A DNA stretch of 64,000 bases, from contig NZ_JBAHUQ010000026.1 in NCBI RefSeq assembly GCF_036689865.1, positions 1 to 64,000 of the forward strand, read 5' to 3'. Under the pieces are notes generated by a model. It did not search any database, was not told the origin of the DNA, and saw only the letters and a list, made by a program, of their open reading frames with translations. Made by a program: the position numbers and the translations under genes. This DNA is from Magnetococcus sp. PR-3 (GTDB lineage: Bacteria > Pseudomonadota > Magnetococcia > Magnetococcales > Magnetococcaceae). How positions within the stretch are numbered: the stretch's first letter is position 1; every line of letters starts with the position of its first letter. Positions 8,997-16,433 of the stretch are shown here, piece by piece.

Positions 8997-11165
8997 ATGG
9001 ACCAGTCCACCCCCCAACAAGCCCCTACATGGACCTTGGAAGGACATGACCCCCGTAGCGAAGATCCGCTGCTGGGTTCACTACTCTTCCTGGCTCACCA
9101 TTGGCACTTGCCCGCCACCGTGCAGAGCTTAACGGCTCATTTGCCTGTGCCAGAATCTGGCATGACACCTGAGCTGTTCCTGCGGGCTGCTGAACAGGCA
9201 GGCTTAAATGCCAATATTCGTAAACAGAATCTGGCCAACTTGGAAGAGGCCCACCTTCCTGCAGTTTTGCTGCTGAACGATAAACTGGCGGTGGTATTGT
9301 TGGGGTGGGATGAGGGTGAAGCCCACCTTCTTTTACCAGAAAGTGGTCGCGAAACCCGCTTGGCCCGTCAACAGCTTGAAGAGCGTTACCAGGGCCACTG
9401 CATTCTGGTCAGTCCTCAATTTAAACATGATGACCGCACTACATTTATTGGCAGCTCCACCAAAGGACACTGGTTCTGGAGCTCCCTTTTTCGCTATTGG
9501 CCCATTTATAGTGAAGTAGCGGTGGCCTCGCTGCTGATTAATCTATTTACCATCGCCTCCCCGCTGTTTGTCATGAATGTCTATGACCGGGTTGTCCCCA
9601 ACCAGGCTATGGAGACACTCTGGGTGCTGGCCATTGGGGTGGCGATTGTCTTCTCTTTTGACTTTTTATTACGGACGTTACGCGCACACTTTGTTGATAC
9701 CGCCGGAAAACGGATTGATATTGTGCTGGCCTCTAACATCTACCGACATGTCACCGGCATGCAGATGAGCCAACAGCCACAAAGTGCTGGGGCACTGGCC
9801 CGTAACCTTCAAGAGTTTGAACCTTTGAGGGACTTTTTTACGTCGGCGACGCTTACAACGCTCATCGACTTACCCTTTACCCTTATTTTTTTGGTCGTCA
9901 TCTCCCAACTTGGGGGCACACAGGTTGCCATGGTCCCCTTGCTGGCCATGCCTTTGGTGATTCTGGTTGGCCTGCTTTTACAAGCCCCACTCAACCGGGT
10001 CATGAACCGGGCACTTAAAGAGGCCGCACAAAAGCACGCGATGCTGGTCGAGACCCTGGGGCGCTTAGAGACCATTAAATTGAATAATGCAGAAGGTCAC
10101 CTGGCCTCTAAATGGGAAAACTGCATTGTTGAAACCGCTAAGACAGCACAGCAGTCACGCTTTCTCTCAACCCTTGGGGTGAACTTTTCCATGCTCACCC
10201 AGCAACTAAGCTCCGTTGCGGTGGTTGTGGTGGGCGTTTACGCCATTGAAGCGGGGGAGATCACCATGGGTGCCCTCATCGCCTGTACCATTCTTACAGG
10301 GCGGGCGCTGGCCCCCTTGTCTCAAGTGGCAGGCCTGTTGGTCCGGTTACAGCAGACGCTGATCTCTTTACGCACCTTGAACCAGATCATGCATACCCCA
10401 CAAGAGCGCCCGGATGATCGCACTTTTCTCAGCCGCCCTCGCCTGTCGGGTAAAATCCAGATCAAAGATCTCTCTTTTCAGTACCCCAACGCCAAAACCG
10501 CCGCGCTTCAAAAAATCAATCTACACATTGAGCCGGGAGAACGGGTAGGGTTTATTGGCCGGGTAGGATCAGGTAAAAGCACGCTGTTAAAACTCCTTCA
10601 GGGGCTCTACGAACCCACTGAAGGCTTGATTATGCTTGATGACATGGATGCCCGACAGATCGACCCTGCCGATCTACGCCGCAATATGGGCTCTGTCACC
10701 CAAGATGCTGGTTTGCTCTACGGTACCATTCGGGAAAACATCACCCTTGGGGCCCCTTTTGTGGAAGATGCCACCCTGCGCCGTGCCGTTGAACAAGGGG
10801 GGGTTGCCTCCTTTACGGACCGCCACCCCGATGGTTTGGATCAGATCATTGGAGAACAGGGCCAAGGACTTTCCGGGGGGCAACGTCAATGTGTTTCCAT
10901 CTCTCGGGCTCTTATTCATAATCCTTCCATGCTGTTGATGGATGAACCCACAAGTAGTATGGATAGTGGCTCTGAAGAGCGCTTTAAAAAAATGGTGGAA
11001 GATCTGTTACCCGGCAAAACCCTATTGCTGGTCACCCACCGCGCCTCACTACTCTCTTTGGTGGATCGGGTTGTGATTGTAGAGGAGGGGCAGATCCTTG
11101 CTGACGGCCCCAAAGAACCCATTCTCTGGCAACTTAAAGAAGGCAAATTCAGGGTTAAAAACTGA
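8997..11165 (+). CDS. type I secretion ABC exporter, LapB-like
   Basis: A 722-residue inner-membrane ATPase and permease of a type I secretion system. Seen: an N-terminal C39-peptidase-like domain (about 15-140) without the catalytic Cys, so a non-cleaving docking domain; a transmembrane domain at about 165-440; and a nucleotide-binding domain from about 480 with Walker A GRVGSGKS, signature LSGGQ, Walker B LLMDEPTSS and the H-loop VTHR. This layout is that of RTX adhesin exporters of the LapB type. It overlaps the adaptor gene by one base (11165). No giant RTX adhesin lies in the window, so its substrate is probably encoded elsewhere. Divergence from the H-NOX/PilZ gene suggests c-di-GMP-linked control of adhesion, by inference. 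Confidence 0.9.
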   Translation: MDQSTPQQAPTWTLEGHDPRSEDPLLGSLLFLAHHWHLPATVQSLTAHLPVPESGMTPELFLRAAEQAGLNANIRKQNLANLEEAHLPAVLLLNDKLAVVLLGWDEGEAHLLLPESGRETRLARQQLEERYQGHCILVSPQFKHDDRTTFIGSSTKGHWFWSSLFRYWPIYSEVAVASLLINLFTIASPLFVMNVYDRVVPNQAMETLWVLAIGVAIVFSFDFLLRTLRAHFVDTAGKRIDIVLASNIYRHVTGMQMSQQPQSAGALARNLQEFEPLRDFFTSATLTTLIDLPFTLIFLVVISQLGGTQVAMVPLLAMPLVILVGLLLQAPLNRVMNRALKEAAQKHAMLVETLGRLETIKLNNAEGHLASKWENCIVETAKTAQQSRFLSTLGVNFSMLTQQLSSVAVVVVGVYAIEAGEITMGALIACTILTGRALAPLSQVAGLLVRLQQTLISLRTLNQIMHTPQERPDDRTFLSRPRLSGKIQIKDLSFQYPNAKTAALQKINLHIEPGERVGFIGRVGSGKSTLLKLLQGLYEPTEGLIMLDDMDARQIDPADLRRNMGSVTQDAGLLYGTIRENITLGAPFVEDATLRRAVEQGGVASFTDRHPDGLDQIIGEQGQGLSGGQRQCVSISRALIHNPSMLLMDEPTSSMDSGSEERFKKMVEDLLPGKTLLLVTHRASLLSLVDRVVIVEEGQILADGPKEPILWQLKEGKFRVKN

Positions 11166-12484
11166 TGTCTCAATGGAATAAAGAGAATTTCTCTGATGCA
11201 CGCTTAACCGCACGTTCGGCACGTATTGGGCTGTTTAGCCATGTGCTGTTATGGAGTGTGGTCGCCTTTTTTGCCATTGCTCTATTTTGGGCAGGTCAAG
11301 CAGAAGTGGTGGAAGCGACCAGCGGTATGGGTAAGGTTATTCCATCGGGTCAGGTACAGCGCATTCAAAGCCTGGAAGCTGGACGTTTGACCGAACGCTT
11401 GGTCCGTGAAGGGGATGCCGTTCATGCCGACGATGTCTTACTGCGGATTGATGATACGCAGTTCCAGGCAACATTCAATGAGAGTGAGGCCCGTATCATG
11501 GCCTTGCAAGCACGTATTGCCCGTTTAAATGCTGAGGCCTCAGGCGCCAGACGTTTCAAGATACCCGAAGCCATTATTCAAGCGGACCCTGAACTGGCGG
11601 CCTCAGAACAAGCGCTGTTTAAAAGCCGCCTGCAGACCCTGCTTAACAATATTAAGATCAGAAAACGGCAGATTGAACAGCGCCAACAGGAACTGGAAGA
11701 GACGCAGTCGGCCATTATTCAGTTCCGGGAGCGGCTCAAGCTAACCCGTAAAGAGATTAAACTGACCCAGCCTCTTGTGGATAAAGGTTTAATGAGTGAG
11801 GTCACCCTGCTTCGGGCCCAACGGGATGAGGCTAATTTAAAAGGGGAGATCACCTCCCTCAAGCATGCCATTCCCCGTGCACGTTCAGCGCTGAGAGAGG
11901 GGCAAAGTAAATTAGAAGAAGCCTCCCTGGCTTTTAAATCCCAAGCTCAAGAAGATCTCAGCACCGCCAGCAGTGAGTTAACCCGGCTTCAACAATCGAG
12001 CACCGCTCTGGAAGATCGGGTAACCCGTAGTGCCATCCGCTCACCGGTCAACGGAACAGTCATCCGGGTACACGTCAACACCATTGGCCAAGTGGTTCAA
12101 TCCGGGGCAACATTGGTTGAAATTATGCCTAAGGAAGACTCTTTGCTGGTCGAAGCCCGCATTGACCCTAAGGATATTGCATTTCTACATCCTGGACAGA
12201 AGGCCACGGTTAAATTTACCGCCTATGATTTTTCCATCTATGGGGGGCTAGAGGGACAATTAAGCCATATCAGTGCAGATGCCATTACCGATGAAAATGG
12301 GCAAGCAGCCTATCTGGTTCAGGTACGCACCGAAGAAAAACATATCAGCCGTGGTGATGAAGTTTTGCCGATTATCCCTGGCATGGTGGCTTCTGTCGAT
12401 GTCATCACTGGAGAAAAAACCATTCTTGACTATCTGCTCAAACCCATCCTAAAAGCCCGTGACAGCGCGCTGAGAGAACGCTAA
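11165..12484 (+). CDS. HlyD-family membrane fusion protein, LapC-like
   Basis: A 439-residue periplasmic adaptor of the type I secretion system. Seen: a short cytosolic N-terminus, one membrane segment at about 28-48, a lipoyl/barrel half-motif, a long coiled coil at about 90-285 rich in Gln, Glu, Arg and Leu, and a closing beta-barrel region with the RSPVNGTVI motif typical of HlyD proteins. Its start overlaps the last base of the exporter gene, so it is co-translated with it. It bridges the ABC exporter and a TolC-like channel, most likely the one encoded at 12873. Confidence 0.9.
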   Translation: MSQWNKENFSDARLTARSARIGLFSHVLLWSVVAFFAIALFWAGQAEVVEATSGMGKVIPSGQVQRIQSLEAGRLTERLVREGDAVHADDVLLRIDDTQFQATFNESEARIMALQARIARLNAEASGARRFKIPEAIIQADPELAASEQALFKSRLQTLLNNIKIRKRQIEQRQQELEETQSAIIQFRERLKLTRKEIKLTQPLVDKGLMSEVTLLRAQRDEANLKGEITSLKHAIPRARSALREGQSKLEEASLAFKSQAQEDLSTASSELTRLQQSSTALEDRVTRSAIRSPVNGTVIRVHVNTIGQVVQSGATLVEIMPKEDSLLVEARIDPKDIAFLHPGQKATVKFTAYDFSIYGGLEGQLSHISADAITDENGQAAYLVQVRTEEKHISRGDEVLPIIPGMVASVDVITGEKTILDYLLKPILKARDSALRER

Positions 12485-12872
12485 CCACTTAGCGACAGCC
12501 TAGTTCTCAACAAATCAGCGGCAAAAATGCTTTTCGTTAATCCTCTTGCTCTTTTCTGCCGATGACAGCATGAAGAAGGCTTTCACACAATTTGGACTCG
12601 CCTTCTCTATCTTTTTTGCTTATATTGTGCAGGTTGTGCGAAGAATATTCGCCTTACTTGAGGAACTGTTGGCAAAAAACCTGTCCAACTGGTCGTCTTG
12701 GTGTAGAGTTTGCTCTAAGCCAAGTTAAGTTGATCATTTTAGGTCTGGAATGATGAGACAGCAGCATGACAGGGCTCATCATTCATTTTGTAAAATTGTA
12801 TTGTGACCTTGCGTCACTGTTTTGGGTACACCATTTTCTTTGGTCTCTCTGCTCTTAGCTGGGAATGCTTTT
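12485..12872. other. intergenic region between adaptor and TolC-like gene, two inverted repeats
   Basis: About 390 bp without a convincing gene. It holds a 10-bp inverted repeat (GAATGATGAG at 12748-12757, CTCATCATTC at 12775-12784) that could be a weak terminator or mRNA hairpin. It also holds an odd palindrome GTGAC-CTTGC-GTCAC at 12803-12817, which could be an operator for the TolC-like gene. The gap means the outer membrane component probably has its own promoter. Confidence 0.45.
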
Positions 12873-14207
12873 ATGCTTAAGCACCGTTCAATTCTTGCCC
12901 TATCCTTGCTGGCCATGCCGATGCTAGCGGGAAACCTATGGGCTCAGGAAGACGCTCCGATATCCTTACAGGATGCGGTTCACAAAGCATTGACCACCAA
13001 TCCAGAAGTTCTGGCTGCGTGGGAAAATAAGCGTGCCAACACACAACTGGTACGCGAAGCCAAAGCAGGCCTCTACCCCATTGTTGATCTGGCGGCAGGC
13101 TATGGACGGGAAGTGAGTGACAACACCACAACCCGAGGTGCCAGCGAAGGCACCTATACCCTGAACCGGGGTGAATCCAGCGCGACCATTAGCCAGACTC
13201 TGTTTGACGGTTTTGCGACCTATTCAGACATCAAACGGGCTAAGGCTACAGATAACTCGACCCTGCACGCCTTCAACCGCACCTCTGAAACGGTTGGTTT
13301 TAGCGCGGTAGAAGCCTTTTTGGGCCGCTTACGCCATCAGGAGTTGGTCACCCTCTCTGAGAACAATGTTAAAGATCACGAAAATGTCTTGGATAAGCTC
13401 AGAGAGCTTGCCCGTGGCGGACAAGGCAAACAGGCTGATGTTGAACAGACTGAGAGCCGACTCTTTAGCACCCAGAAAGTGTTAGTTAAGACCCAAGCGG
13501 ACATGAACATTGCTGGTTCGACCTACGAACGGGTTATTGGCGATGTCCCCATGGAGCTATCTAAACCAGAGCGCCCCACTGAGAATATTCCAGAGTCCCT
13601 GGATATTGCCCTTGAAGTTTCCCAGGCCAGTCACCCACTGCTCCAGAGCAGCCATGCAGATTTGACGGCGGCCCAACAAACCAAAAAACAGAACAAGGGT
13701 AACTTCTACCCTGTGGTTACTTTAGACTTGGCAGCAAGCAACAACGGTAACGTTAGTGGTACTCGTGGCTATGCCCAGTCCATGTCTGCCATGCTCAATG
13801 TAACCTACAATGTCTTTAATGGTGGTGCAGACCTGGCCTCTTACCGTGAGTCAGACCGCCGCATCAACCAAACCCGCGAGACACTGGCCTTAAACCAACG
13901 GACTGTGCGCGATCAGGTGATCAATGCCTGGGAGCAATTGGAAATGTCCAAGCGCAGCATTGAACTGGCTGATAAACAGGTGGCCGCTCAGCGCAAGACC
14001 GTCAATTCCTACCTACAGGAATTTGATATGGCCCAGCGTACCCACCTGGATGTCCTTAACGCCAAAACAGAACTGTACCGGGCAGAAGTCCAACAGACGA
14101 TTGATTCCTACAGCTACATCACGGGGATTTATCGTCTATGGTATGCCATGGGGCTGCTGAGGGATAACCTGGGCTTAAGCCAAAAGAGTGTGATGGCCAA
14201 TCGGTAA
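12873..14207 (+). CDS. TolC-family outer membrane channel, LapE-like
   Basis: A 444-residue outer membrane efflux protein, the exit duct of type I secretion. Seen: a signal peptide ending NLWAQ, then two repeated long-helix regions with periodic Ala, Gln and Leu, as in TolC family duplications, and typical phrases such as LFDGFATYSD and YNVFNGG at equivalent places in each half. ATG at 12873 is preferred over one at 12822, because the shorter form begins with a proper signal peptide and the longer adds an unlikely hydrophobic stretch. It lies downstream of the exporter and adaptor genes and is the obvious third component. Confidence 0.88.
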   Translation: MLKHRSILALSLLAMPMLAGNLWAQEDAPISLQDAVHKALTTNPEVLAAWENKRANTQLVREAKAGLYPIVDLAAGYGREVSDNTTTRGASEGTYTLNRGESSATISQTLFDGFATYSDIKRAKATDNSTLHAFNRTSETVGFSAVEAFLGRLRHQELVTLSENNVKDHENVLDKLRELARGGQGKQADVEQTESRLFSTQKVLVKTQADMNIAGSTYERVIGDVPMELSKPERPTENIPESLDIALEVSQASHPLLQSSHADLTAAQQTKKQNKGNFYPVVTLDLAASNNGNVSGTRGYAQSMSAMLNVTYNVFNGGADLASYRESDRRINQTRETLALNQRTVRDQVINAWEQLEMSKRSIELADKQVAAQRKTVNSYLQEFDMAQRTHLDVLNAKTELYRAEVQQTIDSYSYITGIYRLWYAMGLLRDNLGLSQKSVMANR

Positions 14208-14261
14208 AAATCTGAAGCTGACAGCGTACACCCTGCTCTTGGATCATCAAAACAAGCAAAC

Positions 14262-14303
14262 AACAAAGGCCCTGTAGCTTATGCGACAGGGCCTTTGTTT
14301 TGA
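14262..14303 (+). terminator. intrinsic terminator, first of a duplicated pair
   Basis: A perfect 14-bp stem (14262-14275 with 14286-14299), loop AGCTTATGCG, then TTTTG. It closes the TolC-like gene, ending about 55 bp past its stop codon. Confidence 0.88.
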
Positions 14304-14398
14304 TCATATCTCAAGCAAACTGAACCTTGGTTTAGCTGTGAAAGAGAGCGCGTAAAAAAAGCACCTTTTGCTTTAAAGAAAAAAGAGAGGCCCATAAT

Positions 14399-14432
14399 AA
14401 AAGCCCTGCAGCTTACGCTACAGGGCTTTTTA
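14399..14432 (+). terminator. intrinsic terminator, second of a duplicated pair
   Basis: AAAAGCCCTG (14399-14408) pairs with CAGGGCTTTT (14421-14430), loop core AGCTTACGCT. The stem and loop are close variants of the hairpin at 14262, so the pair looks like a local duplication. Confidence 0.75.
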
Positions 14433-14610
14433 TCTTGATAAAATCCAAGTGGGGATTAATATCGCCAAGCAAGTGCTATCGCCTCCCCGACCTTGAGCTG
14501 GACATGGTAAATTCCATGTATATTCCAACTAAAGTACGGCCTTGCCCGCTACTGGCTCTATGGTTTGTTTTTCATACCATCTCTCCATGGGTTTAGATCA
14601 TACCCCCCTA

Positions 14611-14673
14611 ATGTAAATAAGATTACGCCCCTCTGTTAACATTTATCGAAAAAATGTTAACGAGATGTAAATA
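14611..14673. promoter_or_regulatory. putative operator cluster upstream of the response regulator
   Basis: A perfect 10-bp inverted repeat (GTTAACATTT at 14635-14644, AAATGTTAAC at 14652-14661, 7-nt spacer) is flanked on both sides by copies of ATGTAAATA (14611-14619 and 14665-14673). The symmetric arrangement 160-220 bp before the gene suggests transcription-factor binding, perhaps by the regulator itself. Confidence 0.4.
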
Positions 14674-14834
14674 CCAAGCAATGTCCTGGTCTGCATGTTA
14701 GTGTAGATAAAAAAAGAGATCTTCAATACACATAGTTTCAAACACTTAAGGTTTTATGTGTTAAAATTCTCAAATAAGTACGCGCGAGAAAAAAACAAAA
14801 AAAACCCAAACTTTCTCTCGATAGCAGGATAACC

Positions 14835-15578
14835 ATGCACGCACGCCATGAAATATTGATTGTTGAAGATGACAGTGTGACCCGCACGCTTCTATCGGGA
14901 TACTTTAAAAAAGCAGGTTATCGGACACATACCGCAGAAGATGCCAAAAGCATGCAAAGAGCCCTTAAAGGGGGCCGTGTTGATTTGGTGCTGCTAGATA
15001 TCAACCTGCCAGGAAAAGATGGTTTAAGCATTACCCAGGACCTAAGAGCTGAGTCTGAAGAGCTGGGCATTATTTTAGTCTCATCCCGTACCGATGATGT
15101 GGATCGTATTGTCGGCTTGGAGCTTGGTGCAGATGATTATGTGGTTAAGCCTTTTAATGAAAGGGAATTACTGGCGCGGGTAAAAAGTTTGTTGCGGCGC
15201 GTTGATCTGATTAAACGCTACGCCAACAGCAGTAAAGAGCTCGATGAGATGGGAAATTTCCAGTTCGACAACTGGACACTTTTTCATGCGGCCCGCCAAG
15301 TACGCCATGATAATGGGCAAGAAGTTGACCTGACCAATGGCGAGTTCCGCTTACTGTTGGCTTTTTTAAACCGTGCAGGTCGTGCACAAAGCCGCGATCA
15401 ACTACTCGATGCGGTGAGTAATCGGGAGTGGAGCCCTAACGATCGGACCATTGATGTCATGGTTAACCGCTTAAGACGAAAACTGGAAGAGGATGCACGC
15501 GACCCCAAACTGTTAATTACGGTCCATGGGGTTGGGTATCAATTTACACCTGAGGTAAATTTACTGGCAGACTATTAA
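14835..15578 (+). CDS. OmpR-family response regulator (ArcA/TorR-like subgroup)
   Basis: A 247-residue two-component transcription factor. Seen: a receiver domain (about 5-120) with the acidic pair ED near residue 12, phospho-acceptor Asp in LLDINLPGKDG, Thr/Ser switch region and Lys in VVKPFN; then a C-terminal winged helix (about 140-240) with typical RTIDVMVNRLRRKLE and VHGVGYQF stretches. The receiver phrases LPGKDG, GLELGADDY and KPFNERELL are those of the ArcA/TorR group, which act in respiratory control. No histidine kinase is adjacent on the same transcript, so it looks like an orphan; the hybrid kinases nearby with Hpt domains are possible donors. The gene is flanked by strong terminators. 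Confidence 0.9.
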   Translation: MHARHEILIVEDDSVTRTLLSGYFKKAGYRTHTAEDAKSMQRALKGGRVDLVLLDINLPGKDGLSITQDLRAESEELGIILVSSRTDDVDRIVGLELGADDYVVKPFNERELLARVKSLLRRVDLIKRYANSSKELDEMGNFQFDNWTLFHAARQVRHDNGQEVDLTNGEFRLLLAFLNRAGRAQSRDQLLDAVSNREWSPNDRTIDVMVNRLRRKLEEDARDPKLLITVHGVGYQFTPEVNLLADY

Positions 15579-15598
15579 CGCGGTGCTTTGCGTGACTT

Positions 15599-15641
15599 TA
15601 TCAAAAGGGATCTCACACAAGGTGGAGATCCCTTTTTGATA
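15599..15641 (+). terminator. intrinsic terminator of the response regulator gene
   Basis: A long stem (TATCAAAAGGGATCTC at 15599-15614 with GAGATCCCTTTTTGATA at 15625-15641) lies 20 bp after the stop codon at 15578. The stem contains the U-tract. Confidence 0.85.
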
Positions 15642-15669
15642 TAGACAAACCAACTTTCTCGGTTAGAAG

Positions 15670-15700
15670 AAAGAGACAACCAAGGTTGACTGTCTCTTTA
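15670..15700 (-). terminator. probable terminator of the small membrane protein gene
   Basis: AAGAGACA (15671-15678) pairs with TGTCTCTT (15691-15698). On the minus strand the stem is followed by a T/C-rich tail, 30 bp past the stop at 15728. An inner CAACC-AA-GGTTG pairing is also possible. Confidence 0.6.
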
Positions 15701-15727
15701 TACCAAGCAAACGGGCATGGCTCAGCT

Positions 15728-15970
15728 TTAATGACTTCTCAGCTGCGACATAATACGGGAAGGTTGCTCCATGGCTTCATCAAAGCCATCCCACTGGCCA
15801 CCCATAAAGCCGATCAAAAAATGCATAAGGGTGCCCGAGGCGAACAGTAGAGCAAAAATACTCACAACCCACCCCATATCCTGACTTAGCCCTTGCCACC
15901 CTAAAATCATTAGGGCACTGACCAACCACATCAGGGCTACACTACCTCCTAAAACTGCGGCATGACGCAT
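15728..15970 (-). CDS. small hypothetical two-helix membrane protein
   Basis: About 80 residues with two hydrophobic segments (roughly 8-28 and 37-58) and a charged C-terminal tail ending QLRSH. It begins MRHAAVLGG. The ATG at 15970 is chosen because AGGAGAG lies 5 nt upstream; a longer reading from 16003 has no such site. It is a single gene between terminators, on the opposite strand to its neighbours. I do not recognise the family and assign no function. Confidence 0.65.
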   Translation of the reverse strand: MRHAAVLGGSVALMWLVSALMILGWQGLSQDMGWVVSIFALLFASGTLMHFLIGFMGGQWDGFDEAMEQPSRIMSQLRSH

Positions 15971-16433
15971 AAAAACTCTCCTTTGCCACCCAAAAAAGCA
16001 CAATCGCTCACCTGCACAGATGCGACCTGTTGTTGCATACGATCTTCAAGATCCGTTCCAGCAAACGCTTTTATAGTGATCACCACAGAGGAAAAAACCG
16101 ATAACTCAAGGAGAGCATAGGGAAAACTTAACGGCCTTTTTTTGAGATATTGATATATCTCAATTTTTTTGGTGAAAATGCCAAGATTGGCCGGTTCTAT
16201 GCACTGCAAAAAATACCCTTTGAGAGGGCGTATTGTCTCCAGCTACAGGCAAAGCTTACCTGCTACAGATAAATACGACATACCCCATTTATGGACCCGA
16301 GGGGTTCTTGGGTTTAATGCGGGAATATGCTACAACTGCGGTGTTTTATATCATCTCTGATCAAATGGTATAGCGCATTGCCCTTCCCCATTGCCTAGTC
16401 CGACCAGACCAGCGCAAATATAAGGATCGTACG
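15971..16433. other. intergenic region with an orphan hairpin
   Basis: About 460 bp between divergent genes, expected to hold both promoters. Its one clear structure is a 9-bp inverted repeat with a T7 run at 16142-16170 (separate entry). Short open frames here lack ribosome binding sites. AAGGAT at about 16422 is the probable binding site for the GTG start of the chemoreceptor. Confidence 0.5.
16142..16170 (+). repeat. inverted repeat followed by T7 (terminator-like)
   Basis: TTGAGATAT (16142-16150), TGAT loop, ATATCTCAA (16155-16163), then seven T on the plus strand. No plus-strand gene precedes it after the terminator at 15641. It could end a short unannotated transcript or be an operator. 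Confidence 0.5.

Larger units (their letters stand above)
14208..14834. other. long intergenic region with twin terminators and a putative operator
   Basis: About 630 bp between the TolC-like gene and the response regulator. It contains two similar terminator hairpins (14262 and 14399) and, further on, a perfect inverted repeat flanked by direct repeats (14611-14673). The last 150 bp are AT-rich and must carry the response regulator promoter. No gene is seen. Confidence 0.6.

Noticed and set aside
12546-12728. Open frame for a 52-60 residue hydrophobic peptide between the adaptor and TolC-like genes
   Set aside because: No ribosome binding site, unusual composition, and the surrounding region contains hairpins expected of non-coding sequence.
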